Source of the DNA: Stutzerimonas stutzeri | GTDB taxonomy: Bacteria; Pseudomonadota; Gammaproteobacteria; Pseudomonadales; Pseudomonadaceae | Direction of reading: 5' to 3' | Length of the DNA: 64,000 bases | Assembly: GCF_024448695.1 (NCBI RefSeq) | Contig: NZ_JAMOHY010000015.1 | Span: 1 to 64,000 of the forward strand | Part shown: piece by piece, positions 56,737-63,662 of the stretch | Position numbering within the stretch: position 1 is the first letter of the stretch | Layout: the number at the start of each line of letters is the position of its first letter | The notes under the pieces: model-generated | Databases searched by the model: none | The model's input: the letters and a program-made list of their open reading frames with translations, nothing else | What the model was told of the DNA's origin: nothing | Program-made: the position numbers and the translations under genes

Positions 56737-58794
56737 ATGCCTATCCGAGACTGGTACACGGCTAAGGAGCTTGCAGGCCTGCCAGGGCTGCCTGGCACAG
56801 CCTTCGGCGTGCGCAAGCTTGCCGATCGTCAAGGGTGGGAAGGTCAGCGCCGCCTCGGCAGCAAAGCCATCGAGTACTCGGTCGCCTTGCTGCCCAAGGA
56901 AGCCCTGAATGCCTTATTGGTCACACAGCTCAGCACCCCGCCAACGCCTTTCGAAGCTCCTGAGCCCGTATCCGCCCGCTACGTATATAACGAGCGTGAC
57001 GGCGTTTCCGCGTCACGCTTGAACGATCATCAACGCAGCGTGATGACGGCGCGGCTGTCGATCATTCGTGAAATCGAGCGAATGAGCCAGGCCGTCACAC
57101 AGCAACGGGCCATCCTGACGCTGGTCGGTATGGCGCGTGACGGGCAGCTCAGCCAGTACCTGGCAGAGCGTGTCGAACGGGCCAATGATCGCAAAAGCCC
57201 TGATCGCACGCTGAGCGAGCGCACCCTCAAACGCTGGTTGGCCGACTACCGCAAGCATGGGGAAATCGGCTTGGCGCCGGCCCGTCGCAAGGCGAACATG
57301 GGCGTGCCCGACTGGGCCGCCGAATTCCTCAAGCACTACCAGCGCCCGCAGAAACCCAGTGTCGAGGCGGCGTACGCGTTCTTCGCCCAAGATCAGGCGG
57401 GCGATTGTCCGAGCATTCACCAGGTGCGCCGCTTCCTTAAAAAGCTCTCGCCGCAGGCGCGTGAGCAAGGGCGCATGAGCGCGCAGGAACTGAAGTCGCT
57501 GAAGGCCTACCACCGCCTGGGTAGCGACCATCTGTTGCCGAACGACGTATGGGTAGCAGACGGCCACACCTTCGATGCCGAAGTGCTCGATCCGCGCACG
57601 AACAAGCCGTTCCGACCGGAGATCACGACCTGTCTGGACTGGCACACCCGGCGCGTTGTCGGCTACGCCATCAACCTGGCCGAGTCGGCGCTGGCCACGC
57701 TGGACATGCTCACCAGCGGCATCGCCCGCTGCGGGATGTTCCGTGAGTTCTATGTAGACAACGGTTCAGGCTTCGACAACGCCCAGGTGCGCGAGGTGAT
57801 TGATCGCCTCGGTGGTGGCATGACCAATGCGCTGCCTTACAACTCCCAGGCGCGTGGCGTTATCGAGCGCTCGCATCGGACGATTCTGGTGCGGTTGGCC
57901 AAAGAGTTCGACAGCTATATCGGCGCCGACATGGACAAGCAGGCCGGCACCAGAGCCTTCCGCATCAGCCGCAAGGCCTTGAAGGGCGGCGAAGCACCGA
58001 AACAGATGCCGACGCTGTTCGACTTTTGGACGCGCCTTGCTGTCGCGTTGGATGCCTACAACGACCAGCCGCACCGCGGCCTGCCGAAAGCGCGCGACCC
58101 GCAGACCGGGCGCGTGCGCCACCAGACGCCGAACGAAGCCTGGACGGCGGCGCTGGCTGATGGGTTCGAGCCGATTACTGCGCCGCTCGATCTGGTCACC
58201 TCACTGACCCGGCCTCAGGAGCTGCGCTACGTAGACCGTGGACAGGTGCGCATCAACAGCGGTGTTTACTTCCTAAAAGATTTGGATTTGCTGCACGGCC
58301 AGCAAGTGCGGGTTGCCTGGGATTACCGCGACGCCCAGCGGGTGGGCATCTACACCCTGGACGGCGAGCACATCGGCGAGGCCGAGCTAGACGGCAACGT
58401 GCGCAAGGTCTTCACCAAGCTTGAGCGCAAGGATGACACGCGCATCAAGGGGCAGCTGGCCCGTCTGGGAACCAAGGGCGAAACGCTCACCGGTGAGAAG
58501 GTCGAGGTGCGCATCCTGCCCCGCAATACCGCGCCCCAGTACACGGACGAGCAGTTGGCCGACGCCCGCCAGCACGCCGCCCTGCAGATCGAGCAGCAAC
58601 CCACCTTCCAGCTACCCGGCGACAGCGTTGCGCGCTACCGCCTATGGAAGCAACTGGACGCCCGCCTGCGTGATGGCGGCGAACCACTAACAGAGCACGA
58701 GGCGCGCTGGCACGACCATTACCCGAGCCGCAGCGAATACACCTCGATGCGTGATTTGTTCGACGCGGACCCAAGCCAACAGGCCCGCGCTTAA
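56737..58794 (+). CDS. Mu-type DDE transposase MuA
   Basis: 685 residues. Catalyses strand transfer of the phage ends. ATG after TGAGGAG. The N-terminal DNA-binding part (WYTAKELAGLPGLPGTAFGV, then HTH to about residue 180) is followed by the RNase H-like core. Its acidic triad is D275 (WVADGHTFD), D341 (YVDNGSGFDN) and E377 (GVIERSHR), close to D269/D336/E392 of MuA. A beta-barrel and a C-terminal MuB-contact tail follow. The end sites are probably the repeats at 55230-55396. A longer frame starting in the Ner gene is not used. Confidence 0.95.
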   Translation: MPIRDWYTAKELAGLPGLPGTAFGVRKLADRQGWEGQRRLGSKAIEYSVALLPKEALNALLVTQLSTPPTPFEAPEPVSARYVYNERDGVSASRLNDHQRSVMTARLSIIREIERMSQAVTQQRAILTLVGMARDGQLSQYLAERVERANDRKSPDRTLSERTLKRWLADYRKHGEIGLAPARRKANMGVPDWAAEFLKHYQRPQKPSVEAAYAFFAQDQAGDCPSIHQVRRFLKKLSPQAREQGRMSAQELKSLKAYHRLGSDHLLPNDVWVADGHTFDAEVLDPRTNKPFRPEITTCLDWHTRRVVGYAINLAESALATLDMLTSGIARCGMFREFYVDNGSGFDNAQVREVIDRLGGGMTNALPYNSQARGVIERSHRTILVRLAKEFDSYIGADMDKQAGTRAFRISRKALKGGEAPKQMPTLFDFWTRLAVALDAYNDQPHRGLPKARDPQTGRVRHQTPNEAWTAALADGFEPITAPLDLVTSLTRPQELRYVDRGQVRINSGVYFLKDLDLLHGQQVRVAWDYRDAQRVGIYTLDGEHIGEAELDGNVRKVFTKLERKDDTRIKGQLARLGTKGETLTGEKVEVRILPRNTAPQYTDEQLADARQHAALQIEQQPTFQLPGDSVARYRLWKQLDARLRDGGEPLTEHEARWHDHYPSRSEYTSMRDLFDADPSQQARA

Positions 58795-58832
58795 CGCAAC
58801 CGGCCTCGGGGGAGGCCACAAGGAGAGCTGTA

Positions 58833-59561
58833 ATGAGTGTTAGCAAGATCGTTGCACTGACAAACGTAGGACTTCTGGCCAGCGCCATTGAACGCGCTCA
58901 ATCCCGCCCGATGGGGCTGCCGGGCTTGGTCGCCATGTATGGCGCGAGTGGACTCGGTAAGAGCGTTGGTGCTGCCTTCGCGGCCAACCGCTACCGCGCC
59001 TACTACGTCGAATGCCGGGACACCTGGAGCAAGAAGGCCTTTCTGCAGGCCATCCTGCGCGAAATGTCAGTCCTGCCGGGCCGCACCCTTTCCGACATGG
59101 TTGACCAGGTCGCCGAGCAGCTGTCGCGCAGCGGCCGCCCCCTGATCATCGATGACGTCCAGTACCTGCTGGACAAGGCAGTGGCCAACGTCCTGACCGA
59201 TATCTACAACGCGAGCCAGGGCACCTTGGTCCTGATCGGCGAAGAGCGCGTCCCCACCAGCTTGGCCAAGTTGGAGCGGCTGCACAACCGAGTGCTCGAA
59301 TGGGTGCCGGCGCAGCCTGCAACCCTCGAAGACATGCAGGCGCTTGCAGCAGCCAGCTATCCAAAACTGCAGATCGAAGATGCGTTGCTCGAAGACCTGC
59401 GCAAAGCGGTCCACGGCTGCCTGCGGCGTGTGGCGGTCAACCTGTACCGCATTTACTCCGAGGCCGAAGCCATTGGCCTGGACGCCGTCGATCTGCAGCA
59501 GTGGAAGCAGCTCGGCCGGGGCTGGTTTACCGGCGAGGCGCCGGCTCGGAGGCGCGCGTAA
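58833..59561 (+). CDS. Transposition target-selection ATPase MuB
   Basis: 242 residues of the AAA+ family. Walker A YGASGLGKS (residues 36-44), Walker B LIIDDVQYL (104-112). It binds target DNA and delivers it to MuA. The C-terminal helices resemble the MuB DNA-binding domain (RRVAVNLYRIYSEAEAIGL). AAGGAGAG before the ATG; a small hairpin (GGCCTCGGGGGAGGCC, 58802-58817) lies in the gap after MuA. The stop overlaps the next start (TAATG). Confidence 0.93.
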   Translation: MSVSKIVALTNVGLLASAIERAQSRPMGLPGLVAMYGASGLGKSVGAAFAANRYRAYYVECRDTWSKKAFLQAILREMSVLPGRTLSDMVDQVAEQLSRSGRPLIIDDVQYLLDKAVANVLTDIYNASQGTLVLIGEERVPTSLAKLERLHNRVLEWVPAQPATLEDMQALAAASYPKLQIEDALLEDLRKAVHGCLRRVAVNLYRIYSEAEAIGLDAVDLQQWKQLGRGWFTGEAPARRRA

Positions 59562-60184
59562 TGGGCATCGGTCGCAAGCCTATCCATTTGGAAATGAATG
59601 GCACCAAAGATAACCGCCAGTTGGTCTGGGAAGCCGTCCGTGCAGAACAGCGCCCGTTTACCGTTCAACAGATTGCCTGGGTCGCGGACCTGGACCTCGA
59701 AACAACCCGATATTGCATCCAAGGCTTCCAGCGAGCGGGATATATCGGCATCGCTGGAGAAAAGGCCACGCGGGGGAAGGAGCAGTTTCTCAAGCTAGTC
59801 AAGGATTGCGGCGTAGAAGCACCGTCGGTAACGCGCTCTGGCAAACCACGCGTAGCGGGCATGGGGACCGAAGCCATGTGGCGCAGCCTGCGAATTCTCG
59901 GCGAAGTATCAGCCGAAGAGCTGGCGGCACAGGCTTCTGTTTCCGCAAAAACCACACCGAAAACCGCATACAGCTATCTGCTCTGGCTTCAGCGAGCCGG
60001 ATACGTTGTCGAGGTGTCGGCAGGGACCAGCGGCCCGCGAGGGCGCGCAGCTCGCTACCGCCTTATGCCAGGGAAGTACACCGGACCACGTGCGCCAATG
60101 ATCCAAGGCATGGGCCAGCTGTTTGACCCAAACCTCGGGCAAGTCGTTTATACGCGCGTCCAAGCGTTGGAGGCCCGCGCATGA
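59561..60184 (+). CDS. Tandem winged-helix phage protein
   Basis: 207 residues. Two similar helix-turn-helix units: residues 18-65 (FTVQQIAWVADLDLETTRYC, then FQRAGYIGIAGE) and 100-150 (VSAEELAAQASVSAKTTPK, then LQRAGYVVEVSAG). The repeated LQRAGYI/VVEV strands suggest internal duplication of a winged helix. It therefore probably binds DNA as a monomer with two readers. Not a known named family. Coupled to MuB (TAATG) and to the next gene (ATGA). Confidence 0.75.
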   Translation: MGIGRKPIHLEMNGTKDNRQLVWEAVRAEQRPFTVQQIAWVADLDLETTRYCIQGFQRAGYIGIAGEKATRGKEQFLKLVKDCGVEAPSVTRSGKPRVAGMGTEAMWRSLRILGEVSAEELAAQASVSAKTTPKTAYSYLLWLQRAGYVVEVSAGTSGPRGRAARYRLMPGKYTGPRAPMIQGMGQLFDPNLGQVVYTRVQALEARA

Positions 60185-60573
60185 CTGCCATCCGACAATC
60201 CGTCCAAGAAGCCTGGGGCGGTAACCCGCCCCTATGGGTCGGCCTGCTAGCAGCCGAGGTCGAGCGCAGCAACATGACCGTCGCGGCTCGCCGCATCGGC
60301 ATGAACCGCGCCACCGTCAGCACGGCCTTGCGCAACTGCTACCCGTCCAACAGCACGGCTGGCGTTGAACGCCGCGTGCTCGATGCGCTGGGGCAGCTGG
60401 ACTGCCCGGCGCTGGAGTCGACGATCACGCTCATCCAGTGCCAAACGTTCCGCGAAAGGCCGGCGCCAACGCATAACCCGATGGCCATGCAGCACTGGCG
60501 CGCCTGCCAACACTGCGCAAACAACCCAACCTGCAACAGACAGGAGTCGGCCCATGCACACCAGTACCAGTAA
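60181..60573 (+). CDS. Phage HTH protein with C-terminal cysteine cluster
   Basis: 130 residues. ATGA overlap with the previous gene. Residues 25-52 hold a LacI/XRE-type helix-turn-helix (NMTVAARRIGMNRATVSTAL). The C-terminus carries CQHCANNPTC, a likely zinc site with a further Cys at CQTFRE. Family unknown to me; similar layouts occur in Mu-like early regions. Overlaps the next gene by 20 bases. Confidence 0.7.
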   Translation: MTAIRQSVQEAWGGNPPLWVGLLAAEVERSNMTVAARRIGMNRATVSTALRNCYPSNSTAGVERRVLDALGQLDCPALESTITLIQCQTFRERPAPTHNPMAMQHWRACQHCANNPTCNRQESAHAHQYQ

Positions 60574-60871
60574 TCCTTCTTTGAAAGTGCTGACGCCAGT
60601 TCTTGCCGGGCGTCTGCAGGGCTTCAACGAAGCAGCACGCGCGCTGCGCCGTGTGGGCATTCGCCTGCACCACTTCGATCCCGTCGGCCATCGCCTGACC
60701 ATCGACCCCGAAGGTGGGCGCCAACTGTTGAAGCAGCGCCTAGTGGACGGCTTCACCCGCTCCGCCACCGCCGGCAGCACCAAGTACACCGTCCAGTTCA
60801 TGGGCGTCACCCTCGAATGGCGCGAAGCCATCAGCTACACCCGCCCCGAAGAATGGGCAACAACACACTAG
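60554..60871 (+). CDS. Hypothetical phage early protein
   Basis: 105 residues. ATG after CAGGAG. The N-terminal half is helical and basic (RLQGFNEAARALRRVGIRLHH), the C-terminal half strand-like (KYTVQFMGVTLEWREAISY). It has no recognised domain. It overlaps the upstream gene by 20 bases in another frame, so translation is coupled. Confidence 0.65.
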   Translation: MHTSTSNPSLKVLTPVLAGRLQGFNEAARALRRVGIRLHHFDPVGHRLTIDPEGGRQLLKQRLVDGFTRSATAGSTKYTVQFMGVTLEWREAISYTRPEEWATTH

Positions 60872-60884
60872 GAGCAACAACCGC

Positions 60885-61502
60885 ATGACCACTCAACAGA
60901 TCCCCGCCGGCTACCGGCAAGACGCCCAGGGTCGCCTGGTGCATGAAGGCATGATCAAACCCATCGACCAGGAGCGCGACCGCCTGGTCCGCCACCTGGT
61001 TGATCGTGCCAGCGAACTGAGCGGCGAACTGCACGACTACAAGCAGGCGGCGTTCGGCGACATCAAGGCTTTCATCGAAATGAGCTTCGAAGAGTACGGC
61101 GCCCGCGTCGGCGGCAAGAAGGGCAACGTCACCCTGCTCAGCTTCGACGGTCGCTACAAGATCCAACTCGCCGTCCAGGAAAGCATCGTTCTGGACGAGC
61201 GCCTGCAGGCTGCCCGTTCCTTGATCGACGAATGCTTGCGCGACTGGACCGAGGGCGCCCGCCCCGAGGTCGTCACGCTGGTCAACGACGCCTTCCGCAC
61301 GGACACCAAGGGCGAGATCCGCACCGCCCGCGTGCTTGCCCTGCGCCGCCTGGAGATTGGCGACGAGCGCTGGCAACGGGCGATGAAGGCCATCGGCGAG
61401 GCCTGCCAGGTCGTCGGCTCCAAGAGCTACATCCGCATCTATGAGCGGGTTGGCGATACCGACCAGTACCAGCCCATCAGCCTTGATATTGCGGGGGTAT
61501 GA
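60885..61502 (+). CDS. DUF3164 family phage protein
   Basis: 205 residues. Ribosome site AGGAGC. Family signatures: IPAGYRQDAQGRLVHEGMIK at the start, a helical middle (VRHLVDRASELSGELHDYK), and the GNVTLLSFDGRYKIQLAVQE beta segment. DUF3164 is common between MuB and GemA in Mu-like phages and is of unknown function. No Gam gene is seen near it. Confidence 0.9.
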   Translation: MTTQQIPAGYRQDAQGRLVHEGMIKPIDQERDRLVRHLVDRASELSGELHDYKQAAFGDIKAFIEMSFEEYGARVGGKKGNVTLLSFDGRYKIQLAVQESIVLDERLQAARSLIDECLRDWTEGARPEVVTLVNDAFRTDTKGEIRTARVLALRRLEIGDERWQRAMKAIGEACQVVGSKSYIRIYERVGDTDQYQPISLDIAGV

Positions 61503-61503
61503 G

Positions 61504-61713
61504 ATGGCCATGATCGAAGAACGCGAACCATACCGGCGCGGCAAGCGGCCCGAGGATGGAATGGATCTACCTGATGGCAAGACCTGCGGTGACTGCGTGC
61601 ATTGCCGCCGCTGCACTCTGATTTTCGGCCACACCCCAGCCGACGAGGTATGCGACTGGAGCCCGTCGCGATTCACCCCGCCACGCCTGCACGCGCTGAA
61701 GGAAGGATGCTGA
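61504..61713 (+). CDS. Small Cys-rich phage protein, zinc-ribbon-like
   Basis: 69 residues, one base after the previous stop. CGDCVHCRRC, then C in DEVCDW, gives at least four cysteines in zinc-finger spacing, plus a basic N-terminus (EPYRRGKRPE). The same layout occurs in small phage proteins beside DUF3164. A second ATG six bases on is possible. Function unknown. Confidence 0.68.
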   Translation: MAMIEEREPYRRGKRPEDGMDLPDGKTCGDCVHCRRCTLIFGHTPADEVCDWSPSRFTPPRLHALKEGC

Positions 61714-61714
61714 C

Positions 61715-62005
61715 ATGGCCATATCGACCACCATCTACGCCGTCTGCGATATCACCGGCTGGATCAGCCTGACCACCCGCTATCCCGCCGATGGCCTGTA
61801 TGGGCTGGCTGCGGGTGCCAAGGGCGCGCTTGAGCAGACCCTGCTGGCAACAGCGGATGACCACAGCCGCGCAGGCTCCCATTACTTCCGTGTGCCTGGC
61901 ACAGCGGACAGCTCGGTGCCGATGGAAAACCTGAACGCGATTGCCCGCTACCTGCAGACGCTGAGCGATGCCGGAACGCCGGGCGTCCGGCCATTGGTGG
62001 TGTGA
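61715..62005 (+). CDS. Hypothetical phage early protein
   Basis: 96 residues. ATG after GAAGGA, one base after the previous stop. Sequence starts MAISTTIYAVCDITGWISL, a strand-rich half; the second half is helical (MENLNAIARYLQTLSDAGTP). No domain recognised. Coupled to both neighbours. Confidence 0.65.
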   Translation: MAISTTIYAVCDITGWISLTTRYPADGLYGLAAGAKGALEQTLLATADDHSRAGSHYFRVPGTADSSVPMENLNAIARYLQTLSDAGTPGVRPLVV

Positions 62006-62006
62006 C

Positions 62007-62066
62007 ATGCAGCGCTATCACGATACCCGCCGCGATTACCGCATCACCTTCAAACGCCAACGCTAG
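62007..62066 (+). CDS. Possible 19-residue phage microprotein
   Basis: ATG one base after the previous stop, product MQRYHDTRRDYRITFKRQR, very basic and aromatic-rich. It closes in TAGGAGG, so its stop overlaps the ribosome site of the next gene. The coupled position argues for translation; the tiny size argues for caution. Confidence 0.35.
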   Translation: MQRYHDTRRDYRITFKRQR

Positions 62067-62078
62067 GAGGCCACCACC

Positions 62079-62315
62079 ATGGCTCAACACACCATCACGA
62101 TCAGCGACGAGGGCGGCGGACTTTCCATCCGCGTCGAAGGCGACAGCGCCATGGAGAGTTCGGCTTCGGGCCGCATTGCCAAGGTTCTGGCCAGCGTGGC
62201 CGAACAGGCCGCCAAAGCTTTCATGGCAGGCAACTGCCCCTGCCCGCAGTGCCAAGCCAAGCGCGACAGCACCGAGCAGGCCGACACCAACACACCTAAA
62301 CCCACCCTGCACTAA
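62079..62315 (+). CDS. Hypothetical phage protein with CPCPQC motif
   Basis: 78 residues. Ribosome site TAGGAGG. A strand-rich start (HTITISDEGGGLSIRVEG), one helix (IAKVLASVAEQAAKAFMAG), then CPCPQC near residues 53-58, a possible half zinc site. No known family. Confidence 0.66.
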   Translation: MAQHTITISDEGGGLSIRVEGDSAMESSASGRIAKVLASVAEQAAKAFMAGNCPCPQCQAKRDSTEQADTNTPKPTLH

Positions 62316-62330
62316 ATGCGGAGCACCACC

Positions 62331-62630
62331 ATGACCCTGACTCAGAAAGATCTGATAGACACCATCACCCTGGAACTCGGTGTCAACGGCACGCCAATCA
62401 GCAAGACCCAGGTGGATGCCGTGCTCAACCGCCTATCCATCGTTGCAGCCCGCACCCTCAAGGCAGGCAACGACGTTCCGCTGCCGGGCATCGGCAAGCT
62501 CAAGGCCGGCAAGCGTGCTGCGCGTAGTGGCCGCAATCCGTCTACCGGCGCGGCCATCGAGATCCCGGCGAAGAACACAGTGAAGTTGGCAGTCGCCAAG
62601 CCCCTGGACGAGGCCATCAACCAACTCTAA
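62331..62630 (+). CDS. HU-family DNA-bending protein
   Basis: 99 residues. Start MTLTQKDLID after CGGAGC; the ATG 15 bases upstream lies before that site. It has the HU/IHF layout: helical N-terminus, then GNDVPLPGIGKLKAGKRAAR with the conserved GxGxL turn, and the basic arm (RSGRNPSTGAAIEIPAKNT). Mu transposition uses host HU to assemble the transpososome; a phage copy could replace it. Its stop codon is two bases from the first hammerhead element. Confidence 0.9.
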   Translation: MTLTQKDLIDTITLELGVNGTPISKTQVDAVLNRLSIVAARTLKAGNDVPLPGIGKLKAGKRAARSGRNPSTGAAIEIPAKNTVKLAVAKPLDEAINQL

Positions 62631-62631
62631 A

Positions 62632-62697
62632 GCGAAACCACCCCGGCCAGGCCGGGGCTGGTCTGCCCAGCGCGGTGGCTGGGTACTGATGAGCAGC
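62632..62697 (+). ncRNA. Type II hammerhead ribozyme, copy 1
   Basis: All core elements occur in type II order. GAAA (62634-62637); stem III, ACCACCCCGGC with its complement around loop CAG and one bulged C (62658); GGUC with cleavage expected after C62663; stem I, UGCCCAGC paired with GCUGGGUA around a six-base loop (62664-62685); CUGAUGA (62686-62692). Stem II is short: G62693-C62633 and C62694-G62632, possibly extended past a bulge. A15.1-U16.1 and the UH cleavage triplet are correct. It lies between HU and the next gene, whose ribosome site (GAGGAA) follows. Confidence 0.85.
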
Positions 62698-62707
62698 CGA
62701 GGAATCT

Positions 62708-63112
62708 ATGCAGCAACAAGATTGGGACGATTTGAAGGCGCAGATGGCATGCCCTTGGGGCCATATGAAGCTGAAGTGCGACCAGTTCGAGGTCACCCTG
62801 GCTCAGGAAACCGACTCGAAAAGCCGTAAATGGATGACCTCCATCTATGTCGACGGCGTGCTCGATGGGAAATGGTTCCAGGCTGAGAATGGCGAACCGC
62901 TGCATGAAGAGGCTCGCCGCTTTTTCCGCAAGGTAGAACGGCGCGTCTACAGCGCGAAGAGAGTTGAAGAGTACCGGAAGCTTTTTGGCAAGCGCGAAGC
63001 CAACAAGCTGACGGCGGAGCGTTATGTGTACTTCCTTCCGCACTGGAGCAGCTTCAACAGCCTGAAGCGCCACCTGCTCGCCAATAACCAGGCCATCGAA
63101 CGCATCCGCTGA
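62708..63112 (+). CDS. Hypothetical phage protein between two hammerheads
   Basis: 134 residues. Ribosome site GAGGAA. Basic and aromatic: the N-terminal half is strand-rich (MKLKCDQFEVTLAQETDSKS), then a charged helix (EEARRFFRKVERRVYSAKRV) and PHWSSFNSLKRHLLANNQ. No domain recognised. Self-cleavage of the two flanking ribozymes would release a 478-base RNA carrying just this gene. Confidence 0.72.
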   Translation: MQQQDWDDLKAQMACPWGHMKLKCDQFEVTLAQETDSKSRKWMTSIYVDGVLDGKWFQAENGEPLHEEARRFFRKVERRVYSAKRVEEYRKLFGKREANKLTAERYVYFLPHWSSFNSLKRHLLANNQAIERIR

Positions 63113-63175
63113 GCGAAACCTCGCCCACCAGGGCGAAGGTCTGCCGGGCGTGGTTGCCCGGTACTGATGAGCAGC
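63113..63175 (+). ncRNA. Type II hammerhead ribozyme, copy 2
   Basis: GAAA (63115-63118); stem III, ACCTCGCCC with its complement around loop ACCA and one bulged A, at the same place as in copy 1; GGUC with cleavage expected after C63141; stem I, UGCCGGGC paired with GCCCGGUA (63142-63163); CUGAUGA (63164-63170). Compared with copy 1, two stem I pairs change on both sides (C-G to G-C, A-U to G-C), and stem III is rewritten but still paired. It begins at the stop of the preceding gene and ends at the start of the next. Confidence 0.85.
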
Positions 63176-63180
63176 CATAG

Positions 63181-63462
63181 ATGAGCAATAAACAACGAAC
63201 CGACCGCATCCGCCAGCAGGATGCCAAGCGCCAACAGGCACTGCGCAATCGCCGGGCTGAGAAGCGTGCGCGTGTCGGGGCCGAGGTCATGAAACTGACC
63301 ACCTACCAGGGCACCCGCGCCGACCTGGAGCTGATGCAACAGGTCGGCGGCTTCGAGGAAGTGGACGAGGTGATCACCTTGGGCATCCGCTACCTGGCCG
63401 CAATCGCCCGGCGCCATCCTGATGCCTTTCTGGCGGCCATGGACCCGAGGAATCCGCAATGA
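63181..63462 (+). CDS. Hypothetical basic phage protein
   Basis: 93 residues. The N-terminal 30 residues are a very basic helix (QRTDRIRQQDAKRQQALRNR); the rest has EEVDEVITLGIRYLAAIARR, another helix. Such proteins may bind DNA or RNA. The ATG has no clear Shine-Dalgarno: the six bases before it are CCATAG, and the nearest G-rich stretch is the ribozyme core itself. The ATGA end overlaps the next gene. Confidence 0.68.
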   Translation: MSNKQRTDRIRQQDAKRQQALRNRRAEKRARVGAEVMKLTTYQGTRADLELMQQVGGFEEVDEVITLGIRYLAAIARRHPDAFLAAMDPRNPQ

Positions 63463-63662
63463 ACCTTCAGCAACCTGACCTGCGCGCCATGCCCCGAGTG
63501 CGTATCGCCAATTACGCACCAGAGAAGCTGTGCACCAAGTGCGCTGAATACTGGCCCGCCGATGGCGAATTCTTCTACACAGCCGGGCAGACCCGCTTGA
63601 GTAGCTGGTGCAAGGCTTGCACCAACGAAGTCCGCAATGCCAAACGGCGGGCCAAGCAATGA
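63459..63662 (+). CDS. Small zinc-finger-like phage protein
   Basis: 67 residues. Two CxxC pairs, LCTKCAEYWPADGEFF and WCKACTNE, set 25 residues apart, form a probable zinc ribbon; the tail is basic (RNAKRRAKQ). The layout resembles phage or HNH-associated finger proteins. Overlaps both neighbours through ATGA. Confidence 0.75.
   Translation: MNLQQPDLRAMPRVRIANYAPEKLCTKCAEYWPADGEFFYTAGQTRLSSWCKACTNEVRNAKRRAKQ

Noticed and set aside
59300-59560. N-terminal extension of the tandem winged-helix protein
   Set aside because: The extra 87 codons overlap MuB in another frame and have no ribosome site; TAATG coupling supports the shorter start.
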